Shown: piece by piece, positions 1 to 8,879 of the stretch | Layout: the number at the start of each line of letters is the position of its first letter | Position numbering within the stretch: position 1 is the stretch's first letter | NCBI GenBank assembly: GCA_027449865.1 | Contig: DAIDKV010000164.1 | Span: forward strand, 53,540 to 117,539 | DNA length: 64,000 bases | Origin: Planctomycetales bacterium | GTDB taxonomy: Bacteria > Planctomycetota > Planctomycetia > Isosphaerales > Isosphaeraceae | Direction: 5' to 3' | Notes under the pieces: generated by a model | The model's input: the letters and a program-made list of their open reading frames with translations, nothing else | What the model was told of the DNA's origin: nothing | Databases searched by the model: none | Made by a program: the position numbers and the translations under genes

Positions 1-84
1 CCCGCTGAACAGGACGGTTCGTCCACGCTCGATCTCGGCGCGGATCTCCAAGGAATTCGTTTTTACCACGGATACCGATCGCAT
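1..84 (-). CDS. Partial CDS at window edge, unknown product
   Basis: An open frame on the minus strand starts at an ATG at 84 and runs off the left edge, giving 28 residues beginning MRSVSVVKTNSLEIRAEIER. The composition (alternating hydrophobic and charged residues) looks like real protein, and the frame lies 40 bp downstream of the NYN-domain gene on the same strand. No strong ribosome binding site is visible before the ATG, and too little is present to assign a family. Confidence 0.35.
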   Translation of the reverse strand, partial: MRSVSVVKTNSLEIRAEIERGRTVLFSG

Positions 85-124
85 GCCAGGACGAGGCAAG
101 GAGAACGGAGATCGACCCGCCGGC

Positions 125-724
125 TTAACCCTCGCGATCGATGATCCTCTGAATCTCGGCGATCTCCGCGTCCGTCAGCATGGTATCGCCAGGCGCCCGG
201 AGATCGGCGACGCCGGGAATCTCCTCGACCTCGGCAAAAGTGGCGACCCAGAATTCCGGGTCTTCCGTCGCGATCAACTCGTCTCGGTCGAGAACGCGAG
301 GGGCCGGACGCGGAGGCGCCAGCAGGCGGGGATGATCCTTCACGTCGAGAAATGCGTCGGCCGTGATCGACCGGGCCCGCCGTCGCGAGGCGGCGTCTCG
401 AATCCGGCGGTCCGACGAGACGACCGTGAGCGTCCGGGGATTCGAGTCTTTTGAGAGGATGTACTCGATCCGAGCGTCGGCGTTCTCGTCGCCGTACGCG
501 AAGAGAACGCGTACCCCTCGATACCGAGAGGAGAGCGGAAAATCGCCGGGCGGGACCGAGGCGTCAAAAACGATCGTCACGTCGCCGTCGTTCTCGGCCG
601 GCAGGGCGCGAGCGACCTCATCCAGAAACTTCCGACGGGCGCGTCGAAATCCCTCCCGGCTCAGCCTGGGGCCGAGCCGGCCTGCCGCGTACATCACGTT
701 ATAACCGTCGATGAGCCATCGCAT
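125..724 (-). CDS. NYN-domain (YacP-like) RNase family protein
   Basis: A 199-residue protein that opens with MRWLIDGYNVMY, the signature start of the NYN/YacP group of PIN-fold nucleases, in which the first Asp and the later acidic residues coordinate Mg2+. Further conserved acids are seen in VTIVFDAS (about residue 50) and VVSSDRRIRDAA (about residue 103), so the four-acid metal site is plausible. The C-terminal 60 residues are acidic and less conserved. In Bacillus the homologue (Rae1) is a ribosome-associated mRNA endonuclease, so a role in RNA turnover is likely but inferred. It lies about 60 bp downstream of pyrC on the same strand and may be read through from the pyr genes. The ATG start is unambiguous. 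Confidence 0.8.
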   Translation of the reverse strand: MRWLIDGYNVMYAAGRLGPRLSREGFRRARRKFLDEVARALPAENDGDVTIVFDASVPPGDFPLSSRYRGVRVLFAYGDENADARIEYILSKDSNPRTLTVVSSDRRIRDAASRRRARSITADAFLDVKDHPRLLAPPRPAPRVLDRDELIATEDPEFWVATFAEVEEIPGVADLRAPGDTMLTDAEIAEIQRIIDREG

Positions 725-784
725 TGGCGATCGCCCGAGCCCAGTAGGTTCCCCTCTTTCAGTGTAGAACCGCCAACCGCCGAT

Positions 785-2101
785 TCAAGCCGGAACGCTC
801 GCGCCGGCATGCTGCACGATTCCGCCACGCGTGTACCGAACCTCACCCCCAACAATCACCGTGTGGGCTCGCGCATTCACTTCCCACCCGCCAAACGGCG
901 TGTTCTTGCTCTTCGAGCGGAACTCGGCCGGATCGATCGTCCATCGGGTCTCCGGATCAATGATCGTCACGTCGGCATCCGCGCCGCCGCGAAGTGTCCC
1001 CTTGTCGACCAGTCCGAGGAGAACCGCCGGGTTGCACGACATCTTGGCGATCGCCTCGGGCCAGGTCAGGTGGCCCGACTCGATGAGGGCCTTTGCCGTG
1101 ATCGGAACCAGCGTCTCCAGGCCGACGATCCCGAACGGAGCCTGGTCGATCTCTCGCATCTTCTTTTCGCGAGCGTGGGGGGCGTGGTCGGTCGCGATGA
1201 ACTCGATCGTGTTGTCCTTCAGCCCACCGATCACCGCCTCGACGTCCGACCACGTCCGAAGCGGCGGGTTCATCTTGAAGTTCGAGTCGAACGTCCGGAG
1301 GTTCTCGTCGGTCAGAGAAAAATGATGAGGACAGGCCTCGGCCGTCACCCGAACGCCCCGGCGCTTTCCCTCGCGGACCAGTTCCACCGATCGGGCTGTC
1401 GAAATATGCTGAATGTGGATCCGGCCGCCGGTGATCTCGGCCAGGCGGATGTCTCGGGCGACCATGATATCCTCGGCGGCGGCCGGCATCCCGCCGAGTC
1501 CAAGCCGCATCGATTCGATCCCCTCGTTCATTACCCCACCGACCGTCAGTTCCGGCACCTGGCAATGTTGCATGATCACGCGGTCGAACATCCGCGAATA
1601 TTGCAGGGCCCGCCTCATCAGGTCGGCCGAGGCGACGGGCGCTCCGTCGTCGGTGAAGGCGACGGCCCCTCCAGCGACAAGCTGGCCGAGTTCCGCCAGC
1701 TCGGCCCCTTGCCGCCCCTTGCTCACCGCGCCAACCGGGAAGACGTTGGCCTGCCGGGCTCGCTGGGCCTGGAGGAGGATAAATTCGGCCGCCGCCTGGG
1801 TGTCGATCGCCGGGATCGTGTTCGGCATGCAGGCGACCGACGTGACCCCGCCAGCCAGCGCCGCGGCGGCACCGGTGGCGATCGTTTCGTCCTCCTCGTT
1901 GCCCGGCTCGCGGAGGTGAACATGGATGTCGATGAGTCCGGGGCAGACGATCATTCCACGGGCGTCGATGACGACCTCGGCGTCGTCGAAGCCGCCGCCC
2001 ATCGGAAGAATTCGGCCCCGGCTGATCCAGAGGTCTCCGACCTGGTCGAGCCCCTGGCTCGGGTCGATGATCCGTCCGCCGTTGATGAGGATGGTAGCCA
2101 A
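785..2101 (-). CDS. pyrC: Dihydroorotase
   Basis: A 438-residue cytosolic amidohydrolase that interconverts carbamoyl-aspartate and dihydroorotate, the third step of pyrimidine synthesis. It carries the zinc-binding HxH signature in GLIDIHVHLREPG (His60 and His62) and the C-terminal ATDHAPH motif with the catalytic Asp around residue 305; QHCQ and IQHIST provide further metal or substrate ligands. Length and motifs fit the class I bacterial dihydroorotases that contain the ATDHAPH motif. It is the last gene of a pyrR-pyrB-pyrC run, 31 bp after pyrB. Carbamoyl phosphate synthase and later pyr genes are not in the window. Confidence 0.96.
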   Translation of the reverse strand: MATILINGGRIIDPSQGLDQVGDLWISRGRILPMGGGFDDAEVVIDARGMIVCPGLIDIHVHLREPGNEEDETIATGAAAALAGGVTSVACMPNTIPAIDTQAAAEFILLQAQRARQANVFPVGAVSKGRQGAELAELGQLVAGGAVAFTDDGAPVASADLMRRALQYSRMFDRVIMQHCQVPELTVGGVMNEGIESMRLGLGGMPAAAEDIMVARDIRLAEITGGRIHIQHISTARSVELVREGKRRGVRVTAEACPHHFSLTDENLRTFDSNFKMNPPLRTWSDVEAVIGGLKDNTIEFIATDHAPHAREKKMREIDQAPFGIVGLETLVPITAKALIESGHLTWPEAIAKMSCNPAVLLGLVDKGTLRGGADADVTIIDPETRWTIDPAEFRSKSKNTPFGGWEVNARAHTVIVGGEVRYTRGGIVQHAGASVPA

Positions 2102-2132
2102 GGGAATCTCTCCGATCGATGGCGGGACGCGT

Positions 2133-3110
2133 TCAGTCTCGGTGACGGCTTCCGGCCTCGATCCGGCCGCTCAGCAGGTAGAGGACGGCCATCCGGATCG
2201 CCAGGCCGTTGGCAACCTGATCGAGAATCGCGGAGTTCGGACCATCGGCGACCTCGGGCGTGAGCTCGACTCCTCGGTTGATCGGGCCGGGGGCGAGCAG
2301 GAGCAGATCCGGCTTTCCGAGCCGAATCCGGTCCTTCGTCATCATATAAAACTGCGAGTATTCCGAGACCGACGGAAAAAGTCCGCGCTGCTGCCGCTCG
2401 AACTGAATTCGAAGCACATTCATCACATCGCAGCGAGGGAGAACCTCGTCGAGCTGATGGACGACCTCGCAGCCGAACCGTTCCCAGCCGCGAGGAACGA
2501 GTGTCGGCGGTCCGCAGAGGATCACGTGCGCGCCGAGTTTCTTCAGCGCGTGGATGTTTGACCGAGCGACCCGGGAGTGTGCGATATCGCCGAGCAGGCA
2601 AACGGAGAGTCCCTCGATCTTCCCCCGGGCGCGTCGAATGGTCATCAGGTCGAGGAGGGCCTGGGTCGGATGTTCGTGGGCGCCGTCGCCCGCGTTGATG
2701 ATCGCGCAATCGACGTGCTGGGAGAGCAGGTGGGGTGTCCCGGGAGTGGGGTGGCGAATCACCAGGATGTCGGCGCCCATCGCCTCGATATTCCGGGCGG
2801 TATCGATGAACGACTCACCCTTGGAGAGGCTCGATGCGCTTGCGGTGAAGTCCTGGGTATCGGCCGAGAGTCGCTTGGCGGCGAGGCTGAAGCTGGTTCG
2901 AGTTCGGGTTGAGTTCTCGAAGAAGAGGTTGAAGACAATGCGCCCCTGAAGCGCGGGGACTTTCTTGCGGCTTCGGGTCGAGACCTCGGCGAACGACTCG
3001 GCGGTGTCAAGGATCGCGGTGATCTCCTCGGCCGAGAGTTCCTCCAGGCCGAGCAGGTGCTTGCGAGTCCAGACGGCGGCGGCGGTCTCGGCGTGGTTCG
3101 TGGCGGTCAT
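2133..3110 (-). CDS. pyrB: Aspartate carbamoyltransferase, catalytic subunit
   Basis: A 325-residue transcarbamylase that joins carbamoyl phosphate and aspartate, the committed step of pyrimidine synthesis. The carbamoyl-phosphate loop FFENSTRTRTSF lies at residues 63-74 and the HPTQALLD motif near residue 146; both are diagnostic. The aspartate-loop region follows in the second half. Its start codon overlaps the pyrR stop by 4 bp (ATGA), showing translational coupling, and pyrC follows 31 bp later. No pyrI regulatory subunit gene is present, consistent with the unregulated or PyrR-controlled type of enzyme. Confidence 0.96.
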   Translation of the reverse strand: MTATNHAETAAAVWTRKHLLGLEELSAEEITAILDTAESFAEVSTRSRKKVPALQGRIVFNLFFENSTRTRTSFSLAAKRLSADTQDFTASASSLSKGESFIDTARNIEAMGADILVIRHPTPGTPHLLSQHVDCAIINAGDGAHEHPTQALLDLMTIRRARGKIEGLSVCLLGDIAHSRVARSNIHALKKLGAHVILCGPPTLVPRGWERFGCEVVHQLDEVLPRCDVMNVLRIQFERQQRGLFPSVSEYSQFYMMTKDRIRLGKPDLLLLAPGPINRGVELTPEVADGPNSAILDQVANGLAIRMAVLYLLSGRIEAGSRHRD

Positions 3111-3694
3111 GGAGCGGGGCGTGCCTCCGTCGCGGGGTGGTCGGTCAGGTCGTTCCGGACGACCGTCACGATTTCGTCGGCCGGGTCGATGGGTCGAAGC
3201 CGGACCCGAACGTGGTCCTCGCGGCCCGTCTCGATCGCGAGGCCGACGACGTCGGCCTGGATCGGCAACTCTCGGTGGCCGCGGTCGACCAGAACCGCCA
3301 GACGCACTGAGGCGGGACGCCCCAGGTCGCAGACCGCGTTCAGCGCTGCGCGAATGGTCCGGCCGGTAAAGAGTACGTCATCCACGAGGACCACGTCTGC
3401 GCGCTCGATGTCAAACGGGATTTCGGTCCCTCGAAGGACGGGCCAGGCCGGGCTCAGAGCCAGGTCATCGCGATAAAGGGTGATTTCGAGGGCTCCAACG
3501 CCCACGGGCTCGCCGGTCAGCCGTTCGATCTCGCCAGCCAGGCGGACGGCCAGCGGAACGCCCCGAGTCCGGACGCCGACCAGCCGGAGTGCGACCTCGG
3601 CACGTCGCGTCCTTGCCAGTTCTCCGGCCATCGCGGCGAGCATGCGCTCGACCGCTGGGCCGTCGCTGATTCGATGCTCGCCCAGGTTTTTCAC
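3107..3694 (-). CDS. pyrR: PyrR-type regulator / uracil phosphoribosyltransferase
   Basis: A 195-residue phosphoribosyltransferase-fold protein. The PRPP-binding motif DVVLVDDVLFTGRT is at residues 100-113 and the upstream flexible segment contains the RGVPLA loop, matching PyrR. In Firmicutes PyrR binds pyr mRNA to cause attenuation and also has weak uracil phosphoribosyltransferase activity. Translation starts at GTG (3694) with an AGGAG eight bases upstream. It heads the pyrR-pyrB-pyrC operon. A sigma70-like promoter sits only about 30 bp before the start codon, so there is no room for the classical antiterminator/terminator leader. Regulation here may be translational or the protein may act only as an enzyme; that is inference. 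Confidence 0.93.
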   Translation of the reverse strand: MKNLGEHRISDGPAVERMLAAMAGELARTRRAEVALRLVGVRTRGVPLAVRLAGEIERLTGEPVGVGALEITLYRDDLALSPAWPVLRGTEIPFDIERADVVLVDDVLFTGRTIRAALNAVCDLGRPASVRLAVLVDRGHRELPIQADVVGLAIETGREDHVRVRLRPIDPADEIVTVVRNDLTDHPATEARPAP

Positions 3695-3731
3695 CGTCCA
3701 ATCTCCTCAAGGCCAGTTCGCGTTGAGGGGA

Positions 3732-3761
3732 ACTGTAGCAGACTCTCCGCCCAGCTTTCAA
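3732..3761 (-). promoter_or_regulatory. Probable sigma70 promoter of pyrR-pyrB-pyrC
   Basis: On the minus strand TTGAAA (3756-3761) and TACAGT (3732-3737) are separated by 18 bp. The predicted start of transcription lies about 30 bp upstream of the pyrR GTG codon. This fits a housekeeping promoter, but is read from consensus only. Confidence 0.5.
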
Positions 3762-3859
3762 GGATTGCGACCCCGATCCGGGTAGTACGGGGCCGACCGA
3801 ACTGATAACCTGCTTCAGACATCCTGGTGGATCAACCGAGGCTCGCGAGGGAGGAGAAC

Positions 3860-4891
3860 TTGGCCGGGTCGAAGCCAGTTCGGCTCCGGGTGGGGGTGGT
3901 CGGATTGGGCCGGCTCTGGGAGACCCGGCACAAACCGTCGCTCGCCCGGATGGACGACCGTTTCCGCGTCACGGCGGTGTACGACCAGGTCTGCCGCCGC
4001 GCCGAGATGGAGGCCGCGCAGATTGGATGCGCCGCTTGCGAGGGGCTCTCGGCCCTGGTCGAGAGACCTGACGTCGACGTGGTTTATCTGCTCGCACGTC
4101 AGTGGTTCGGCCTCGAACCCATCGTCCTCGCGTGCCACGCGAAAAAGCCAGTCTACTGCGCCCTACCACTGGCCGACGATCTCGATGAACTGGAGCAACT
4201 GGTCGATCTCGTGGAGTCGACCGGAACCCAGTTCATGCCGGAGTTCGCCCGGCGATGCTACCCGGCCACCCTTCGCCTGAAGGAGTTGCTGGCGACGGAG
4301 CTGGGATCGCCCCGGTTGATTGTTGGGCATTCCCGGCTCTACGGATTCGACCGATACGCCGTCCCCGGACCAACCACTCAGATCGCGCCAGCCCCCTTGC
4401 TGATCGACCCGGGAAGTTACTTGCTGGACTGGTGTACCTTCATCTTCCAGTCGATGCCCGAAATCGTGCAGGGCGTGAGAACCCGGGTGATCCCGACCTC
4501 TGCCAGCGACGACGGCGAGCCCGATTTCGAAAGCCTGATCGCGCGGTTCGCCGGTGGCGCCTCCGCCCATCTGTCGATCGGGCTCTATCACCGAAACTGC
4601 TGGGGCGATGCAACCTCATTCCTACCGGCGCCAGGGTTCCAGGTCTATGCTGAGCGCGGGGTCGCCAGCCTGGAGATGCCCGAGCGGATTCAGTGGTCGG
4701 GCCTTGGGAAAACTCACGACGAGCGGCTTCCGCTGGAGCCGACCGTTGGCGATGTGCTGAACGAGCAGTTTCACCGTCTCGTCCGGGGCCAGAACGCTCT
4801 GGCACCAACGATCCGGGACACTCTGGCCATCGCCCGGCTCATCCGTGAAATTCGGAGGAGTCAGGCTCAGGGAACCTCCCCTGCCTCGTGA
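3860..4891 (+). CDS. Gfo/Idh/MocA-family oxidoreductase-like protein, catalytic Lys motif altered
   Basis: The protein opens with the dinucleotide-binding motif VGVVGLGRLW, followed by VTAVYD, and ends in the mixed alpha/beta domain typical of Gfo/Idh/MocA enzymes that oxidise or isomerise sugars with NAD(P). The usual catalytic EKP motif is replaced: the aligned segment reads YCALPLADD, so the lysine is absent. It may therefore be non-catalytic or use another residue. I place the start at TTG 3860 because GGAGGAG lies just before it; GTG 3827 would add 11 residues but has no ribosome site. The stop overlaps a possible GTG of the next gene, a membrane glycosyltransferase, so the two are probably co-transcribed and may act on the same glycan. 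Confidence 0.7.
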   Translation: MAGSKPVRLRVGVVGLGRLWETRHKPSLARMDDRFRVTAVYDQVCRRAEMEAAQIGCAACEGLSALVERPDVDVVYLLARQWFGLEPIVLACHAKKPVYCALPLADDLDELEQLVDLVESTGTQFMPEFARRCYPATLRLKELLATELGSPRLIVGHSRLYGFDRYAVPGPTTQIAPAPLLIDPGSYLLDWCTFIFQSMPEIVQGVRTRVIPTSASDDGEPDFESLIARFAGGASAHLSIGLYHRNCWGDATSFLPAPGFQVYAERGVASLEMPERIQWSGLGKTHDERLPLEPTVGDVLNEQFHRLVRGQNALAPTIRDTLAIARLIREIRRSQAQGTSPAS

Positions 4892-4905
4892 CCAGGAGCG
4901 CTTGC

Positions 4906-6666
4906 ATGCGGGATGGATCCCGAGAGCACGAGGTTGTCGCGGCCGAAGAGGCTCTGTCCGGCCGTCATCGGTCGTGGGGACCGAGCGCGGCGGTGGCCGT
5001 GGCGGCGCTGGTCGGCCTCGGACTGATGCTCGACACGATCGGACGGTCCTCGGCGACTTACGACGAACCGTTCTACCTCGAGACCGCCGCCCGGTGGTGG
5101 CGCACCGGCGATCAGGCCGAGATTTCCCGGGCCGGGTCGCCCTTGACTTTCTGGAAGCTCCAGCAGATTCCGATGCTCTGGGCGCTCGATCATCTCGGCC
5201 GGGGCAACTGGATCGACGACCCCCGAAGGTTCGAGCCTGAGCTGCTCCCGATGGCGAGGGCCTCGTCGCTCTGGATCTGGGCCGCCGCCTTCGCGATGGT
5301 CGCTCTCTGGAGCCGGCAACTTTATGGGCCGAGAGCCATGGTCCTCGCCTCCTGGTGGTTCGCGCTCAGCCCAAACCTGCTCGCTCACGGGTCTCTCGCG
5401 ACCATGGAGACCCCGATCCTCGCGGCCATGACGGCCACGTTCTTCCTCTTCTGGATCTTTCTTCGAACAGGCGATCGTCGCGTCTTCGCCGGCTCGGCGG
5501 TGGCGGCGGGGCTCGCGTTCTCGTGCAAGTTCACCGCGGTTTTGATCCCACCCATACTCTCGATCCTCTGGATCATCGCGTGCAGGATCGACGGCGAGCA
5601 AATGCCACGGCGGACGATTGCCCGCGTCGCGGCCGGAATGCTGGTCTTCGCAACCATCATGGCGGCGACCGATCTGGTGGTCACCGGCGGTTCCACTGTC
5701 ACGATCAGCCCGCGATCGGGCGATCATCCGAGCCTGAGCGGTCGGCTGGGGCCGCGGGGCGAGGCGATGGTCCGTCGTCTGATCGAGACGCCGATGCCGC
5801 AGGATCTCGCCGCCTTCATTCGGCAGTCCGTCCAGCAGAAACAGGGGGCTCCCAGCTATCTCCTCGGCGAGGTTCGCTCGACCGGATGGCGCTATTACTA
5901 CCTGGTCGCCCTCGCCGTCAAGGTGCCCCTTTCGTTCTGGCTGATCCTGGCCGTCCGATTCTGGGCCAACCGGCGCCTGTTGAGGGCTCGACGAGACTGG
6001 ATGCTTCCCACGTTGGCGGTGACGTTCGTCGCGATGGCATCGCTGGGATCGTCGCGGAACTTCGGCATACGTTATCTTCTGCCGGTCGCTCCATTCGCGA
6101 TCATCTGGATCTCAGCGCTGGCGGAGGGGCCGGCTCGACTCCGGCGACTGATCTGGGTCGGACTGGTCTTGCAGGCGATCGCTGTGGCGACGATCCATCC
6201 TCATGAGCTCTCGTACTTCAATGTGGCGGCTGGCGGCCCGATCGGCGGGCGTCGTATCCTCTCCGACTCCAATCTCGACTGGGGCCAGGGCCTCCGATCG
6301 CTCGGCCGTCTCCAGATCGCCCGCCCCGAGCTGAACGATCTGACCCTGTACTACTTCGGCGACTCCCACCCCAGTTCGTACGGGGTCCGGGGAACCTTTT
6401 ACGAGGTTCGAGCGATCGACCAGGGAAAACTGCCGCCGAGGTTGGAGGCACGGACCGAATTCCTGGCGGTCTCGGCCTCGCTCCAGTGGGGGCCCTGGGC
6501 CCCCTCTGGATATTTCCGGGCCCTTGCCGGCGTCGAGCCGTTCCTCTTCACCCAGGACACCACGATCGCCGTTTACCGAACGGCCGACGTCCCCGGCCTC
6601 GGCGGGCCCCTGGCCGTTGGTCGGGAGCGTCCGATCGGCCAGGCGTCACCGGGTTCGCGACAATAG
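4906..6666 (+). CDS. GT39-type (ArnT/PMT-like) membrane glycosyltransferase
   Basis: A polytopic membrane protein of about 586 residues. The first external loop carries the acidic pair in ATYDEPFY, the hallmark of GT-C fold family 39 enzymes that move a sugar from a polyprenyl-phosphate donor to protein or lipid. About ten hydrophobic segments follow (for example LLAHGSLATMETPILAAMTA and FGIRYLLPVAPFAIIWI), and a soluble C-terminal domain begins near residue 430. The ATG at 4906 is preferred because AGGAG is seven bases upstream; GTG at 4888, overlapping the previous stop, is the alternative. The substrate is unknown. It is paired with the upstream Gfo/Idh-like gene and runs convergently into the zinc-ribbon gene. 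Confidence 0.78.
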   Translation: MRDGSREHEVVAAEEALSGRHRSWGPSAAVAVAALVGLGLMLDTIGRSSATYDEPFYLETAARWWRTGDQAEISRAGSPLTFWKLQQIPMLWALDHLGRGNWIDDPRRFEPELLPMARASSLWIWAAAFAMVALWSRQLYGPRAMVLASWWFALSPNLLAHGSLATMETPILAAMTATFFLFWIFLRTGDRRVFAGSAVAAGLAFSCKFTAVLIPPILSILWIIACRIDGEQMPRRTIARVAAGMLVFATIMAATDLVVTGGSTVTISPRSGDHPSLSGRLGPRGEAMVRRLIETPMPQDLAAFIRQSVQQKQGAPSYLLGEVRSTGWRYYYLVALAVKVPLSFWLILAVRFWANRRLLRARRDWMLPTLAVTFVAMASLGSSRNFGIRYLLPVAPFAIIWISALAEGPARLRRLIWVGLVLQAIAVATIHPHELSYFNVAAGGPIGGRRILSDSNLDWGQGLRSLGRLQIARPELNDLTLYYFGDSHPSSYGVRGTFYEVRAIDQGKLPPRLEARTEFLAVSASLQWGPWAPSGYFRALAGVEPFLFTQDTTIAVYRTADVPGLGGPLAVGRERPIGQASPGSRQ

Positions 6667-6683
6667 AATGAAGCGATGGCCGG

Positions 6684-7250
6684 TCAATAAATGTCGGCGC
6701 CGCGAGAGAGACGGTCCTCGAGACCGTCGGCCAGTTCGGCGATCCGTCGGATCAGGCCGCGGGCGTCGAGCGAGGGAAGAAGATTGCCAGCGAGGTTCTG
6801 AATGACGACGAAGTACTCCTCGCCGCGGAGAACCCGGATCGCGAAGTGGCCCTCGACGATCCGGGCGTTGAGCTTCAGAAGCGTCCGGCAGTCGCGGTCG
6901 TTCACCGGACCGCAGACCGAGACCAGGCCAAGGACCGGCCTGCCCTCCGGATCGGTCCCGGCGGGCCCGATGTAGACGGCCTGCTTGCGGTCTTGCCGAA
7001 GCGGGACGACAACCTGCCAGCCCTGACCGGCGGGGCTCGTCTCGTAGCCGGTCTGCCGGCCAAACTCGCGGGCCTGTCGGGCACCGTCCGGGTCGGCCGG
7101 GTCGGGCACCTCGTACGGACCAAGCGCCTCGGAGCCAGCCCCGGCGTCGGCCAGGACCGCTCCGAGCGGTAGCCCACAGCACGAGCAGTAGCGCTCCGAG
7201 GCATGGTTCGGTCGCGTGCATCGGGCGCAGGCGATGGTGATGACCGTCAT
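6684..7250 (-). CDS. Zinc-ribbon protein of unknown function
   Basis: A 188-residue protein. The N-terminus holds two CxxC pairs in CARCTRPNHASERYCSCCG (residues 8-26), a single zinc ribbon. The remainder, with short beta-rich segments such as RPVLGLVSVCGPV and EEYFVVIQNL, resembles the small alpha/beta YbjN or type III chaperone-like fold, but I cannot assign it. The ATG at 7250 is chosen over an in-frame upstream start because AGGAG sits eight bases before it and the ribbon begins immediately. It may be co-transcribed with the exported protein gene 50 bp upstream. Confidence 0.6.
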   Translation of the reverse strand: MTVITIACARCTRPNHASERYCSCCGLPLGAVLADAGAGSEALGPYEVPDPADPDGARQAREFGRQTGYETSPAGQGWQVVVPLRQDRKQAVYIGPAGTDPEGRPVLGLVSVCGPVNDRDCRTLLKLNARIVEGHFAIRVLRGEEYFVVIQNLAGNLLPSLDARGLIRRIAELADGLEDRLSRGADIY

Positions 7251-7302
7251 CGTTGGCTCTCCTGACGCGTTCGCCCCTCTCGGCCCGGCCCGCGTCCTAC
7301 CC

Positions 7303-7872
7303 TCAGTTCCCGATCTGAATCGTCTTGAGCATCTCGTCAAACTCGGGACGGAGCTTCGTCATCGTCCGGTCCGGGCCAATCATCCGGATGTAATAGCTGG
7401 CGTCGTCACCCATCACGATCGCGGCCAGCATCCGGGCGTCCTTGCGGACCGGCTGCGGGGCCTGACCCGGGAACTGCGGCGGATGATACTCGCCCCGGAT
7501 CTCGGCCCGGGTCACCTCGACGTTCTTCCCTCGAACCTTGTTCGACTCGATCTTCGGCGGGTTCCCCTGCTCGTCCTTGAACTGAGTCTGCCACCGCGCG
7601 AGGTTCTGCTCGACGGAGCCCGCCCCACCAGGGAACGCATACACAATCATCTCCGCCGGGTAGTCGTCCCCCTCGGCCGGCTCGACCGTCAACTGCGCCC
7701 GCCTCATCGACGAGGCCGGCGGGCTCGACTTCCACGACTTCGGCGTCTGGAAGGTCAGGCCGCGAGCGTCGATCGTCTGCTTGGCCTCGTCGGCCGCCAC
7801 CGCGAGCAGGGCGACCGCCGCCAGGCCCATCGCGAGCCCCGCGCCCCGTCGGAAATCGTTCGCATATCTCAT
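7303..7872 (-). CDS. Exported protein, planctomycete-type, unknown function
   Basis: A 189-residue protein with an N-terminal signal peptide (RRGAGLAMGLAAVALLAVAADE) ending near residue 27. The mature part begins with a TFQTPKSWK segment typical of small extracytoplasmic beta-rich proteins. No catalytic motif is visible. The start at ATG 7872 is supported by GGAGGAG eight to ten bases upstream; the open frame extends further upstream but that part is arginine- and proline-rich non-coding-looking sequence. It is divergent from the ThuA-like gene. Confidence 0.6.
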   Translation of the reverse strand: MRYANDFRRGAGLAMGLAAVALLAVAADEAKQTIDARGLTFQTPKSWKSSPPASSMRRAQLTVEPAEGDDYPAEMIVYAFPGGAGSVEQNLARWQTQFKDEQGNPPKIESNKVRGKNVEVTRAEIRGEYHPPQFPGQAPQPVRKDARMLAAIVMGDDASYYIRMIGPDRTMTKLRPEFDEMLKTIQIGN

Positions 7873-8045
7873 CGCTGGATGACTCCTCCGGTCTCTCGAT
7901 TCCCTGGCCGGCCGAGTCTTGCGAGACGCTCCCGGCCGGGCTACTCTGTCGTTTCCCATTCCCCGATTCGAGCGGGACAACCCAACACCATTCCATCCAA
8001 CCCAACCCGCCGTGTCGGCGGGCCGCCCATCCAGGAGCCTGACCC

Positions 8046-8822
8046 GTGAAGCCAATCTCCCTCGTCGGCCTGATCCTGGCGACGACACTCCTCCTCCCGC
8101 ACCCGGCCGAGGCCCAGAAAAAAGGGAATGCCGGTTCGGCCAAGGTCTTCCTGCTTTCGGGCGGCCAGCGCAACCACCACGGTTACCGTGACCAGGCATT
8201 CTACCTGGCAAACCTGCTGGAGAATACGGGCCGGTTCGAAGTGACCATCGGCGAGGACGCGGCCATCGTCGAAACCTCCGCCATCCGGAACTATGATGTC
8301 CTGATCGTCGCCGTCGATCGTCGCGATCCCGAACACAATTTCTCCGAGGGTCAGCAGAAGGCGATCTTCGAGTACGTCCGCTCCGGTCACGGATACGTCT
8401 CCATCCACGGCGGCGACAACGCCGCGAAGAACTGGCTCCCCACCTGGAAGGAAATGCTCGGCGGCGTCTTCTCGCACTTCGGACTACCCGACGGCAAAAC
8501 CCGCAAGGGTCACTTCACGGTCAAGATCACCGACACCACCAGCCCGATCACCCGGGGAATCTCGGAATTCGAGCTCGACGACGAGCTGTATTATCAGCTT
8601 CAAATGCGGCCCGAGATCCGACCCCTCGCCACGATCGAGTACAAGGGAACCGCCTGGCCCGTCGCCTGGACAAACACCTTCGGCAAGGGCCGGGTCTTCC
8701 ACACCACGATGGGCCACCGCGACTTCGGTCCCAACAAGAACGACCCGCTCCAGAATCCCAGCCTCTCCCGGCTGATTGTCCAGGCCCTTGAATGGGTGGC
8801 CGAGGGAGCCGCCAACCGCTAA
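8046..8822 (+). CDS. Secreted ThuA-domain protein
   Basis: A 258-residue protein starting at GTG with a signal peptide (ISLVGLILATTLLLPHPAEA). The rest is one ThuA-like class I glutamine-amidotransferase-fold domain: KVFLLSGGQRNHHGY at the start, DVLIVAVDRR, YVSIHGGDNA near residue 123, a long segment ending ARPVAWTNTFGKGRVFHTTMGH-like in character, and the terminal GHRDFG segment. ThuA domains are abundant in Planctomycetes and are linked to carbohydrate or trehalose metabolism, but the reaction is unknown. No neighbouring sugar gene explains its role here. A GC-rich stem-loop follows the stop codon. Confidence 0.85.
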   Translation: MKPISLVGLILATTLLLPHPAEAQKKGNAGSAKVFLLSGGQRNHHGYRDQAFYLANLLENTGRFEVTIGEDAAIVETSAIRNYDVLIVAVDRRDPEHNFSEGQQKAIFEYVRSGHGYVSIHGGDNAAKNWLPTWKEMLGGVFSHFGLPDGKTRKGHFTVKITDTTSPITRGISEFELDDELYYQLQMRPEIRPLATIEYKGTAWPVAWTNTFGKGRVFHTTMGHRDFGPNKNDPLQNPSLSRLIVQALEWVAEGAANR

Positions 8823-8843
8823 TCGATCCCGACACACCTATCG

Positions 8844-8879
8844 CCCCTCCGATTCCCTCGACCATCGGCGTCGGAGGGG
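8844..8879 (+). terminator. Stem-loop after the ThuA-like gene
   Basis: CCCCTCCGA (8844-8852) and TCGGAGGGG (8871-8879) are perfect inverted copies around an 18-base loop, 22 bp after the stop codon. No T-run follows, so it is at best a weak terminator or an mRNA-stabilising hairpin. Confidence 0.4.

Noticed and set aside
3695..3731. PyrR-dependent attenuator before pyrR
   Set aside because: The candidate promoter leaves only about 30 nt of leader, too short for an antiterminator and terminator, and no U-run is present.
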